From the NCBI RefSeq assembly GCF_000766795.1, contig NZ_JPDS01000003.1:1-64000 (forward strand): a stretch of DNA of 64,000 nucleotides, given 5' to 3'. Made by a program: the position numbers and the translations under genes. Under the pieces are notes generated by a model. It was not told the DNA's origin. It saw only the letters and a program-made list of their open reading frames with translations, and did no database searches. The stretch is from Polaribacter sp. Hel1_85. GTDB lineage: Bacteria > Bacteroidota > Bacteroidia > Flavobacteriales > Flavobacteriaceae. Below, one piece after another: positions 25,443-33,281 of this stretch (its first letter is position 1; the number at the start of each line of letters is the position of its first letter).

Positions 25443-26630
25443 ATGAAACATCCATTATCGGACAGAATTAACAGTTTACCTGTATCTCAAACTTTAGCAA
25501 TGGCTGCTAAAGCAAGAGAATTAAGAGCGGAAGGAAAAGATATTATCGGTTTAAGTTTGGGAGAACCAGATTTTAACACACCAGAGTTTATCAAAGACGC
25601 TGCCATTGAAGCTATCAACCAAAATTACAACTCATATTCTCCTGTAGACGGATATGCAGATTTAAAAGAAGCCGTTTGTAAAAAATTTAAACGCGATAAT
25701 GACTTAGTTTACAAACCAAGTCAAATTGTAGTTTCTACAGGTGCAAAACAATCCATTGCAAACATTGCACAAGTTTTATTAAACCCTGGTGATGAAGTTT
25801 TATTACCAGCTCCTTATTGGGTAAGTTATTCTGCAATTGCAACATTATGTGAAGCAAAATATATAGAAATCCCTTCTTCTATTGACACTGATTTTAAAAT
25901 TACACCAGAACAGTTAGAAGCAGCAATTACGCCAAAAACAAAAATGATTTTCTTTAACTCACCTAACAACCCAAGTGGAACTATTTATAGTGAAGCTGAG
26001 TACAGAGCGTTAGCAGCAGTTTTAGAAAAACACCCACAGATTTACATCTTATCAGATGAAATTTACGAACACATAAACTACGATTCAAAACCTTTTAGTT
26101 TTGCAGCTATAGAAAGCATGTACGATAGAACAATTACTGTTAACGGTTTGGCAAAAGCATTTGCTATGACAGGTTGGAGAATTGGTTTTATTGGTGCTCC
26201 AGAATGGATTGCCAAAGCTTGTACAAAAATGCAAGGCCAAATTACATCTGGTACAAATTGTATCGCTCAAAGAGCAGCAATTACAGCATTATTAGCACCG
26301 GTTTCTAAAATTCAATTTATGGTAGATGAGTTTAAAACTCGTAGAGATATCATTATTGGATTGTTAAGAGAAATAGACGGATTTAAAGTAAACGTACCTG
26401 AAGGAGCTTTTTACGTTTTTCCAGACGTATCTGCATTCTTTGGTAAAACAATAGACGGTGTAAAAATTGAAACAGCTAGTGATTTTTCTTTATTCATTTT
26501 AGAAAAAGCAAATGTAGCAACTGTAACTGGTGATGCTTTTGGTACACCAAATTGTATTAGAATTTCTTATGCAGCATCTGAGTTACAAATTAGAGAAGCA
26601 ATCAAAAGAATTAAGACAGCATTAAGCTAA
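25443..26630 (+). CDS. PLP-dependent aminotransferase (aspartate aminotransferase type)
   Basis: 395 residues of fold-type I, class I/II aminotransferases. Features are the N-terminal LSLGEPDFNTPEFI, NYNSYSPVDGYADLKEAV, substrate motif FNSPNNPSGTIYS, DEIYEHINYD, PLP lysine in VNGLAKAFAMTGWRIGF, and the C-terminal Arg in NCIRISYAAS. It matches the Ib-type aspartate (or aspartate/prephenate) aminotransferases; exact substrate not provable here. It is followed by a strong terminator. Confidence 0.9.
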   Translation: MKHPLSDRINSLPVSQTLAMAAKARELRAEGKDIIGLSLGEPDFNTPEFIKDAAIEAINQNYNSYSPVDGYADLKEAVCKKFKRDNDLVYKPSQIVVSTGAKQSIANIAQVLLNPGDEVLLPAPYWVSYSAIATLCEAKYIEIPSSIDTDFKITPEQLEAAITPKTKMIFFNSPNNPSGTIYSEAEYRALAAVLEKHPQIYILSDEIYEHINYDSKPFSFAAIESMYDRTITVNGLAKAFAMTGWRIGFIGAPEWIAKACTKMQGQITSGTNCIAQRAAITALLAPVSKIQFMVDEFKTRRDIIIGLLREIDGFKVNVPEGAFYVFPDVSAFFGKTIDGVKIETASDFSLFILEKANVATVTGDAFGTPNCIRISYAASELQIREAIKRIKTALS

Positions 26631-26673
26631 ATAACTGCTTTTGTTAGTTCGAGCGCAGTTGAGAACAAAAATT

Positions 26674-26705
26674 AAATCCATCTTTTTTAGATGGATTTTT
26701 TTTGA
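26674..26705 (+). terminator. Rho-independent terminator of the aminotransferase gene
   Basis: AAATCCATCT / AGATGGATTT with a TTTTT loop and a following T-run. A TTAGTTCGAGCGCAGTTGAG fragment of another dispersed element lies just before it (26645-26664). Confidence 0.88.
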
Positions 26706-26711
26706 CTTTAT

Positions 26712-26886
26712 TTTGGCGTGTTTTTGAAAAAACAAAAACCGCGCTTTTCACTATATCTTTTTATGTTGAATTTAATTCAGCATCTCAATTTTCAAAAAAA
26801 GTATTTAATTATTTTAACAAATTCTAAATCGAGTTAAGCATAAAAAGGATGCCGTTTCAATCGCTCACGCAAGCTTGTTTGCAAAC
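26712..26886 (+). repeat. Dispersed structured repeat, copy C (variant ends)
   Basis: It shares TTTTCACTATATCTTTTT and AAAAAGGATGCCGTTTCAATC with copies B and D, but the outer arms differ. Here GCGTG (26716-26720) pairs with CACGC (26866-26870) and a small GTTTTTG / CAAAAAC hairpin sits inside the left arm. The middle holds a TGAATTTAATTCAGCAT-type stem. Confidence 0.75.
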
Positions 26887-26914
26887 TAATAGCCAATTAT
26901 TAGTTAGATCTTTT

Positions 26915-27130
26915 TTAAGAAGCAATTAAAATAATAGCAACTACAAATAAAGAAACTTGTAAGATAGTACCTGCTTGACTTTCTATTTTTTCATGATGAT
27001 TTAAAATCATAGATTTAATTTTAGATACAGATTTAGATTTCTCTATTCTCATGTGCTGTTTTATCTCTTGTTTATAAGCAGAAGTTAAAATTCCTCTTTC
27101 TTTTACGGATACTGTTTGTAAATATTTCAT
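26915..27130 (-). CDS. Small single-pass membrane protein
   Basis: 71 residues: a basic cytoplasmic part (VKERGILTSAYKQEIKQHMRIEKSKSVSK) and one C-terminal membrane helix (ILQVSLFVVAIILIAS). I do not recognise the family. The clear reading frame and tail-anchored layout support a real gene. It stands alone, between repeat copy C and the T9SS gene. Confidence 0.5.
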   Translation of the reverse strand: MKYLQTVSVKERGILTSAYKQEIKQHMRIEKSKSVSKIKSMILNHHEKIESQAGTILQVSLFVVAIILIAS

Positions 27131-27267
27131 GGTATTTGGTTTTGTTGATTATATAAAGTAGACGACAATTAAAATATTTTGTTACAAAAAAAAATCAGAA
27201 ACACCTAAAAAAAACAAGCATTTGCAGTACTGATGGTTTACGACAATATGAAAAAAAAAGTAAAAAA

Positions 27268-27303
27268 AAATCTCATAATTAAATTCATTATGAGATTTTT
27301 TAA
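27268..27303. terminator. Terminator downstream of the 880-residue T9SS gene
   Basis: AAATCTCATAAT / ATTATGAGATTT with loop TAAATTC and A/T-runs on both sides. It can act for the minus-strand gene ending at 27326. Confidence 0.75.
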
Positions 27304-27325
27304 TAAAATTTAGAGACTTTTTTTT

Positions 27326-29968
27326 TTAATTTACAACCAATTTTATGGCCTTATAATTTCTAAAATCATTTCTAATTTTCACAAAATACATTCCAGGTTT
27401 TAACCCTTCTCTTTGTAAAGAAACTTTGTTGTTTCCAATAGCTGTATTTTCTTCTGTTCTTCTAATTAAAGCTCCTGTTAAATTATAAACTTCAATTTTT
27501 GTATTTGAATTTGTTTCAGCATAAAAACTTAATTCAGAACTTACATGCATCGGATTAGGCATTAAAATAGCCTCATTTTCTGCAATCACTTCATTTCCCA
27601 CACTAAGTACTTGTTGTGTAAACTGAATATCTTTTAAACTCATTTCTTTATTTAAAACCTCTACTCCATCAGAAGACATTGTAAAAACAATATTTACTGC
27701 ATCATTTAAATCTAAATCACCTCCTGCTACTGAAACAAAGTGTGCAAAAGGAATTGCAAAATGACTCTCTGTTTCGTTTAATTTAATAGTAGTTCTGTAT
27801 TGGTTTTCCCAAGCATCAATACTTTCTTTAACAATCGTAATTTCTACATCTCCTGTTCCAAAAGCATCTAACTCTAATACATCATAGTCAGATAAATCTA
27901 TAGCTGTAAATCTTGGAGTAAAAGATCTAAAAGCAGATACATATTCACTGGTAGTTGCTTTTAAAGAAATATTTCTCTCTACTCTATAACCACTTCCCGC
28001 ATAAATATTATCGTTTTGAGTTATAGAAAACTCATTTACTGTTGTTCCTTCTGGCGAATCATCATTACCCCAAACTCCATCAGACATAAATAAATCGTCT
28101 GGTGTTAAATCATATTCATTTTCTATTCTAAAACCAATATCAAAAATGTTTCCTGTTTCAATTACTAAAGATTCTATATAATTACCTGTTAATTCTACAG
28201 TATTATTAAAATACTCTGTATTTGAAGTTTCAGTTCTTTTAAAACCTGCATCAATCACAACGCTTTTAGTTCTTCTAACGTTTATTAATTCTAACTCTAA
28301 AGTTCCATTTACGTATTTTCCTTTTTTAACAAATACAGGTGGTGGAGTAGATGTATTATAGTTTGATACTGGCCTTTGAATATCAAATAAAGCAATTGCC
28401 TCATGACCTAAAGTTAATAAATCATCTACACTATTAGACCAAATTTGAAAATTATAATACGTAGCACCTGCCTCATATTTATCAATATTCCAATGACTAT
28501 CTATTTCAAAATTTTCTTCACTATTAATTAACCTTCCAGAAAAACTTAAAACAAATTCTTTAGTACCATTACTGTTTTTTATGATTGACTTAATAAATTG
28601 TACTCCTTCTACACCTTCGTCTTCTCCTTCTTCTCCAAATAACTCAATTGTAGAAACTGATAATAATTCTGCACCTAATAATCGATCACAAATAAACTTT
28701 GTATGCTCATATACACCATTTTCTGTTTTTGTTGCTAATACAACAGCTATTGTTTCATCATCTTTTACATAATCTACAGAATACAATTCTGTTGCATTTG
28801 TAATAGCAATTAAATCTAATGGAGAAGACTCTACGGCTGTTGCTCCAGAAAGAACATCTAAAGGAATTAAATCTTTTAATTCAAAAGTAGTAGATTTAGA
28901 TTTAGCTAAAGTCTTTTTATAACTTTTAGTCTTAATTACTTTCTTTGCTTTTAATTTATCAAATTTAAAATTAGATTTTTTTCTTAAATAATTTCTTTTA
29001 TTAATCTGTTGAGAAAGACGATCATTACTTTCTAAACCTCCTTCATTACCACTAGAAACCTCTGGAGTTATTACAGGGCAAGCCGCAACACCAGAACAAG
29101 CAGGGTCATCACAATCTACCAATCCATCACCATCATCATCAATTCCATTAATACAATCTTCTTGAGGAACTGGTGCTGTAGGACATCTAGCTCCATCATT
29201 AGAACTACTAGCAGGACCAAAAGCAAAAAGATTAGACTCCATTTCACCTCCAACTTCTAAACCTTGTACATCTTTAATCATATAAACAGTACCTGTTTGA
29301 TTTGCAGACACGTAAAAACGACCAGAAGCATCAAAATAAACGGCTCCAAAATGATAATTTAATCCTGTTAATATTGGCACTTCACCTAAATCTATAATTT
29401 CACTTGTTGTTGCATTTATTCGATATAAATGATTTGTACCTTTTTCTACAGTGTATAAATGTCCATCAACAGAATTAAATGCCCAATCATGAATACTTAA
29501 ATTTAAAGAAAATGTTCCTTGGCTTATAAATTTTGTATAATTTTCAGATTCTGGATTTAAATCAATTGTATAATATTTTGTTCCTGCTCCTTTTAAATAA
29601 TAGATTCCTTCTGAACTAACATCACCAATATAAATACTAGAAGTAGGCAGTTCATCTATATAAAAACTTTCTACATTAAAACTCTTTCCAATTCTTACAA
29701 TTGTTTGAGAACCGTTAGTTAATGCTCCCCAAATGTATCCATCTGCAGGGTTATAACCTACAGCATTAATATTGCCTTCGGTAACATCTTCTTTTACTAA
29801 ATAAGAACTTCCTGAAGCTAAATCTAATGCATAAATATCATTTCTTTGAAATAAATATGCATTATAATCACAATTAAAAGGTTCATTTTGCGCACTCAAA
29901 GAAATGCTTAAAATTAGAGTAAATAAAAATAAAATTCTTGTCGTTGATTTTTGTAAATGTGTTGTCAT
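27326..29968 (-). CDS. Large secreted protein with T9SS type A sorting domain
   Basis: 880 residues. Signal peptide ends near SLSAQN. Residues about 30-260 look like a beta-propeller of the DUF6923/LVIVD kind, with repeats ending in YALD, YTID and YRIN. CINGIDDDGDGLVDCDDPACS (about residues 272-292) is a calcium-type Asp-rich linker. A basic stretch (about 315-350) precedes a beta-rich region and a carbohydrate-binding-like domain near 690-800 (DLSDYDVLELDAFGTGDVEITIVKE). The C-terminus (MPNPMHVSSELSFY ... GLKPGMYFVKI) is a T9SS type A signal, so the protein should be exported and anchored at the cell surface. No catalytic motif recognised; possible adhesin. Confidence 0.8.
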   Translation of the reverse strand: MTTHLQKSTTRILFLFTLILSISLSAQNEPFNCDYNAYLFQRNDIYALDLASGSSYLVKEDVTEGNINAVGYNPADGYIWGALTNGSQTIVRIGKSFNVESFYIDELPTSSIYIGDVSSEGIYYLKGAGTKYYTIDLNPESENYTKFISQGTFSLNLSIHDWAFNSVDGHLYTVEKGTNHLYRINATTSEIIDLGEVPILTGLNYHFGAVYFDASGRFYVSANQTGTVYMIKDVQGLEVGGEMESNLFAFGPASSSNDGARCPTAPVPQEDCINGIDDDGDGLVDCDDPACSGVAACPVITPEVSSGNEGGLESNDRLSQQINKRNYLRKKSNFKFDKLKAKKVIKTKSYKKTLAKSKSTTFELKDLIPLDVLSGATAVESSPLDLIAITNATELYSVDYVKDDETIAVVLATKTENGVYEHTKFICDRLLGAELLSVSTIELFGEEGEDEGVEGVQFIKSIIKNSNGTKEFVLSFSGRLINSEENFEIDSHWNIDKYEAGATYYNFQIWSNSVDDLLTLGHEAIALFDIQRPVSNYNTSTPPPVFVKKGKYVNGTLELELINVRRTKSVVIDAGFKRTETSNTEYFNNTVELTGNYIESLVIETGNIFDIGFRIENEYDLTPDDLFMSDGVWGNDDSPEGTTVNEFSITQNDNIYAGSGYRVERNISLKATTSEYVSAFRSFTPRFTAIDLSDYDVLELDAFGTGDVEITIVKESIDAWENQYRTTIKLNETESHFAIPFAHFVSVAGGDLDLNDAVNIVFTMSSDGVEVLNKEMSLKDIQFTQQVLSVGNEVIAENEAILMPNPMHVSSELSFYAETNSNTKIEVYNLTGALIRRTEENTAIGNNKVSLQREGLKPGMYFVKIRNDFRNYKAIKLVVN

Positions 29969-30092
29969 CTGTGCTATTTTTATGTAAAAGTATTATTATT
30001 TAACCATTAAGAATTACAATTCAAGACAAATAACAATAAAGTATAGACGAATTGTAACTTTAAAATGTTGAGTTAATTTTTCTATAATAAAG

Positions 30093-30125
30093 AAAAAGCC
30101 ACATCTACGTGTAGACATGACTTTT
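30093..30125. terminator. Relic copy of the ftsZ terminator
   Basis: AAAGCCACATCTA-CGTG-TAGACATGACTTT closely matches the hairpin after ftsZ (33225-33254). It lies at the same position relative to the ftsZ-tail relic. Confidence 0.6.
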
Positions 30126-30153
30126 TGGCTTTAGGGGTTACCTCTTAAAATAT

Positions 30154-30365
30154 CTAATCTACATTATCATGTAAAAAAGAATTATTCAATTTTAATTGAA
30201 TATCATCATTTTCGGTATTTAAAGTAGTTTTAGACTTACTCATAGAAGCATTTGTTGCATCTAAATCTACTCCCATTCTCTTATATGCTTGCTAACGTTC
30301 TATTTCATCAATGTTTTTATTCATTTGATATGTGAACTTATAATTGAATCCTTTTATCTTTTGAT
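30154..30365 (-). pseudogene. Relic of the 3' end of ftsZ
   Basis: Reading left, this encodes KIKGFNYKF, QMNKNIDEIER, a TAG stop, QAYKRMGVDLD, a variable stretch and NNSFLHDNVD, then stops. It matches the last ~67 codons of the intact ftsZ (33282 onward), including the conserved C-terminal peptide. The similarity continues through the stop, terminator and about 80 bases beyond (to about 30024; partner to about 33155). Differences are mostly conservative (L/M, I/M, S/T) with a one-codon length change, as between orthologues of related species. The break is upstream of KIKG. 29969-30092 otherwise shows nothing recognisable. Confidence 0.85.
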
Positions 30366-30552
30366 GAAACTATTTTACCTAAAAACTTCTGTTTTTTTTT
30401 ACATTTACAACTTCTTCTTTAAAACTTAATTCCTAAAAAAAAAGATTTAACACTCAAAAAACACACTTTTATCCCTATTATTTGTTATTAAGGTATATCA
30501 TTATTAGTTTTAGCCTTATATTTAATTTCAATTTTAAGTCTTTTAAAGATAA
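30366..30552. other. Spacer between the ftsZ relic and the 30553 fragment
   Basis: AT-rich, no recognisable gene or repeat. ftsZ similarity ends at its left edge. Confidence 0.4.
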
Positions 30553-31074
30553 ATGCAATCATTTTTAAAAATAGCGCTAAATTTTATAATCTTTTTTTTT
30601 CTTTCTATATCTTATAGTCAATCATTAGATTCACTTAAAATAAGTATAACTGATGTTGAGAATAAAAACGATTTTAAAGAGGTTGCATTGTTTTTTAAGG
30701 AAGTAGAAAATCAGAAAACGAATAACAACTTTAAGTTATTAGAAGAACATTTAATACTTGCTCAAAAAAACCTTATTTGGGCAGTAAAAGAAGGAACAAT
30801 TGAAGAACAATTATTAGCGAAGTATTTTATCTTCTTATATTATAATAGTAATAATAATGAAGTTGAAATAATAACAAGAGGTAATGAGCTAATTTCTATA
30901 CCTGAATTCCTTAAACTTCCAGAGTCAATTTTTACACTATTTTGTTTAAAAGCAAGTTTAGAAAGAACAGACCAATTTAATACTCTATTACAAATTCTCC
31001 CATTATATTATAAACATATGGAAGATTATGGCGCCGTTTTTGGAGTAAAGTTAGAACAGTTAGTGAGATTTTAA
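30553..31074 (+). pseudogene. 5' fragment of an exported helical (TPR-like) protein gene
   Basis: 173 codons: signal peptide MQSFLKIALNFIIFFFLSISYSQS, then helical pairs (FKEVALFFKEVENQKTNNN, NFKLLEEHLILAQKNLIWAVKEG, EEQLLAKYFIFLYYN). These recall the sensor part of TPR-containing regulators or histidine kinases. After about codon 160 the frame enters DNA that, in the +1 frame, encodes the end of a LamG-type domain. So the last ~14 residues (AVFGVKLEQLVRF) are foreign and the gene has lost its 3' part. Confidence 0.6.
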
Positions 31075-32777
31075 CAAATAAAGATGTTGAAGTATCAAAT
31101 ACTGAAACCGATTTATTGGCATATTATCAATTTAATCAAGGTGCAGACGCTGCAAATAACTCAAGTGTTACAACGTTAACAGATAATAGTGTTAACAATT
31201 ACACCGGAACACTCATCAATTTTGCTTTAACGGGTGCAACTTCTAATTGGCGTTCTTCAAATACTTGGACAGGAGCAACTGATACAAACTGGGCAAATGC
31301 AAGTAACTGGAGTTTTAATACTATACCATTCGCTTATACTAATTTAGTAATACCAAATGTAACTAATAAGCCAGTTGTTAGTTCAAGCACAGGAGCTGTT
31401 GCAAATGATATTACAATAGACGCTTCTTCTTCTGTAACTGTAGAAAGTGGAGGTTCTTTAATTATTGAAGGAACTGCTACTGTAAATGGAGATTTTAATT
31501 ATAATGTAAATGTTGCAGATGATAAATGGCATTTAGTTTCTTCTCCTGTTGTAGGAGAACAATATGGTGATATTTGGAACACTGCAAACAGTATTGATCA
31601 CAATCTACCAAATGAAGCAGTAGCTCGTTATATAAATACAAGTGATACAGATGGTGATTGGATCTATTTTCAAGATTCGGGTTCATCAACTACGTTTGGT
31701 TCTGGTTCTGGATATTCATTAAAAAGAACTGCTGCTGGTAATTATACCTTTACAGGTACTTTTCCTGCACCGCCTGTTAATCCAACAATTACTGCAAATG
31801 ACATTGGTGGAGGTGCTGAAAACAGATGGAATTCTGTGGGTAATCCTTTTCCTGCACATATTAACATTGCTACTTTTTTAGCTGATAACACAACTCCATT
31901 AACAGATACACACGAAGCTGTTTATGTTTGGAATGCTACTGCAGATGAATATCAAGATTTAACAACTGGTCAAATTCATCCTGGTCAAGCATTTTTTGTT
32001 AGTTCTAATGTAGCTTCTACTTCCGTAACTTTTACTAAAGCAATGCAAAGTGACCAAAATGGAGTTACTTTTTACAGAACTACATCAAACCCAAAATTAA
32101 CCTTATTAATGGCTGATGATACCAAAACAAAATCTACAGAAATTAATTATTTAGAAGGTAAAACTACCAGTTTAGATCCTGGTTTTGATATTGGTACCTT
32201 TACAGGTCAATCATCTAGCTTAAATATTTATACTCATTTAGTTAGCAATAGTGAGGGTGTAGATTTTAAAAGACAAGCATTACCAGATACTAATTTCGAA
32301 AACATGATTATACCTGTTGGTGTTTCTGTTACAGCTGATAAAGAAATTACTTTTACTGCAGAAGGCTTAAATTTACCATCGGGCATTAAAATTTTTTTAG
32401 AAGATAGAATCACAAATACATTTACGCGTTTAGATGAAGCCAATAGTAATTATAAAATTATTCCATCTGAAAATTTAAACGGAATTGGCAGATTCTATTT
32501 ACATACAACCAACAGTGCACTAAGTGTTGATAATAATGTAGCTTTAGAGAATGTTAGTATTTATAAATTAGACAAATCTACTTTAAGAATTGTTGGTTTA
32601 TCACAAGAAAAAACAACAGTTTCTATATTTAATTTATTAGGAAAACAAGTGTTAAATACTTCTTTTACTTCTAATGGTGTTAAAAATATTGATTTACCAA
32701 ACCTATCTAAAGGTGTTTATCTGGTTCAACTAAAAACCAATTCTGGCAAGTTGAACAAAAAAATAATTTTAGAATAA
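31032..32777 (+). pseudogene. 5'-truncated T9SS protein gene (LamG remnant to sorting domain)
   Basis: The frame can be followed upstream of the nominal start (TTG at 31116) to a stop at 31011. It reads FWSKVRTVSEI, then DLLAYYQFNQG, the normal end of a concanavalin/LamG domain. The signal peptide and most of that domain are missing. Then come a beta-helix-like stretch (NWANASNWSFNTIPFAYTN ... GGSLIIEGTATVNGDF), a large surface domain (WHLVSSPVVGEQYGD ... NRWNSVGNPFPAHIN) and a complete T9SS type A tail (VSIFNLLGKQVLN ... GVYLVQLKTNSGK). Without signal peptide it should not be exported. Confidence 0.75.
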
Positions 32778-32802
32778 TCTAACTTTTAAAAGACAAAACA
32801 TC

Positions 32803-32970
32803 ATGAAAAAAAATATAGAAAACAAACAAGACATCACAAGAAAAGAAGCAATTAAAAAAATAGGAAATTACGGTAAATATGCAGCTTTAACTGCATTGGG
32901 AACTTACCTAATTTTAAATCCGCAAAAAGCTCAGGCTTCAAGTCCTGAAGCGCCGGGAGAAGGGTTCTAA
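32803..32970 (+). CDS. Small exported peptide (55 residues)
   Basis: It starts 25 bases after the T9SS gene. MKKNIENKQDITRKEAIKKIG is a basic N-terminal part, then a hydrophobic stretch (YAALTALGTYLILNP) ending in the cleavage-like QKAQA, and a short mature tail SSPEAPGEGF. I believe similar peptides follow surface-protein genes in other Flavobacteriaceae, but cannot verify it here. The long basic lead before the hydrophobic core is unusual for a Sec signal and has no RR pair for Tat. Function unknown. Confidence 0.6.
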   Translation: MKKNIENKQDITRKEAIKKIGNYGKYAALTALGTYLILNPQKAQASSPEAPGEGF

Positions 32971-33000
32971 TAATCAAGCTTAATTTTATAGTATTCATAA

Positions 33001-33033
33001 AAAAATCACATCTATATCTAGATGTGATTTTTT
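33001..33033 (+). terminator. Terminator after the small peptide gene
   Basis: AAAAATCACATCTA / TAGATGTGATTTTT with loop TATC, perfect stem. The stem sequence and the following AAGGGGTAA resemble the ftsZ terminator region. Confidence 0.85.
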
Positions 33034-33224
33034 GGTAATCAAGGGGTAAGCATACGTAAAGGGTAATGTTTTTCTATTATCTTATTATCGTTATAAATAC
33101 TTTTCTAACTTACTATAAAGATATTATTACTTACTCTAAATAAATAAACTATTAGACAAACAAGCAAAAACAATAGACGAACTGTTACAGTTAAGTCGTT
33201 AACTTACATTTTATTAACAAAAAA

Positions 33225-33254
33225 AAGCCACATCTACGTATAGACATGGCTTTA
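33225..33254 (-). terminator. Terminator of ftsZ
   Basis: AAAGCCACATCTA / TAGACATGGCTTT with loop CGTA and two internal mismatches, followed on the minus strand by a T-run. It closes the mraZ-ftsZ cluster. Confidence 0.7.
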
Positions 33255-33281
33255 TGACCTTAGGGGTTACCTCTTAAATAT

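Larger units (their letters stand above)
32971..33281. other. Spacer between the small peptide gene and ftsZ
   Basis: 311 bases holding two related hairpins (33001-33033 and 33225-33254) and about 125 bases (33155-33281) that align with the downstream flank of the ftsZ relic. No gene seen. Confidence 0.5.

Noticed and set aside
27326-29968. Surface glycosidase
   Set aside because: No catalytic motif was found; only propeller, linker, binding-like and sorting regions.
30000-33280. Insertion sequence or prophage carrying the mosaic segment
   Set aside because: No transposase, integrase or phage gene; the borders are ftsZ-tail copies, not insertion-sequence ends.
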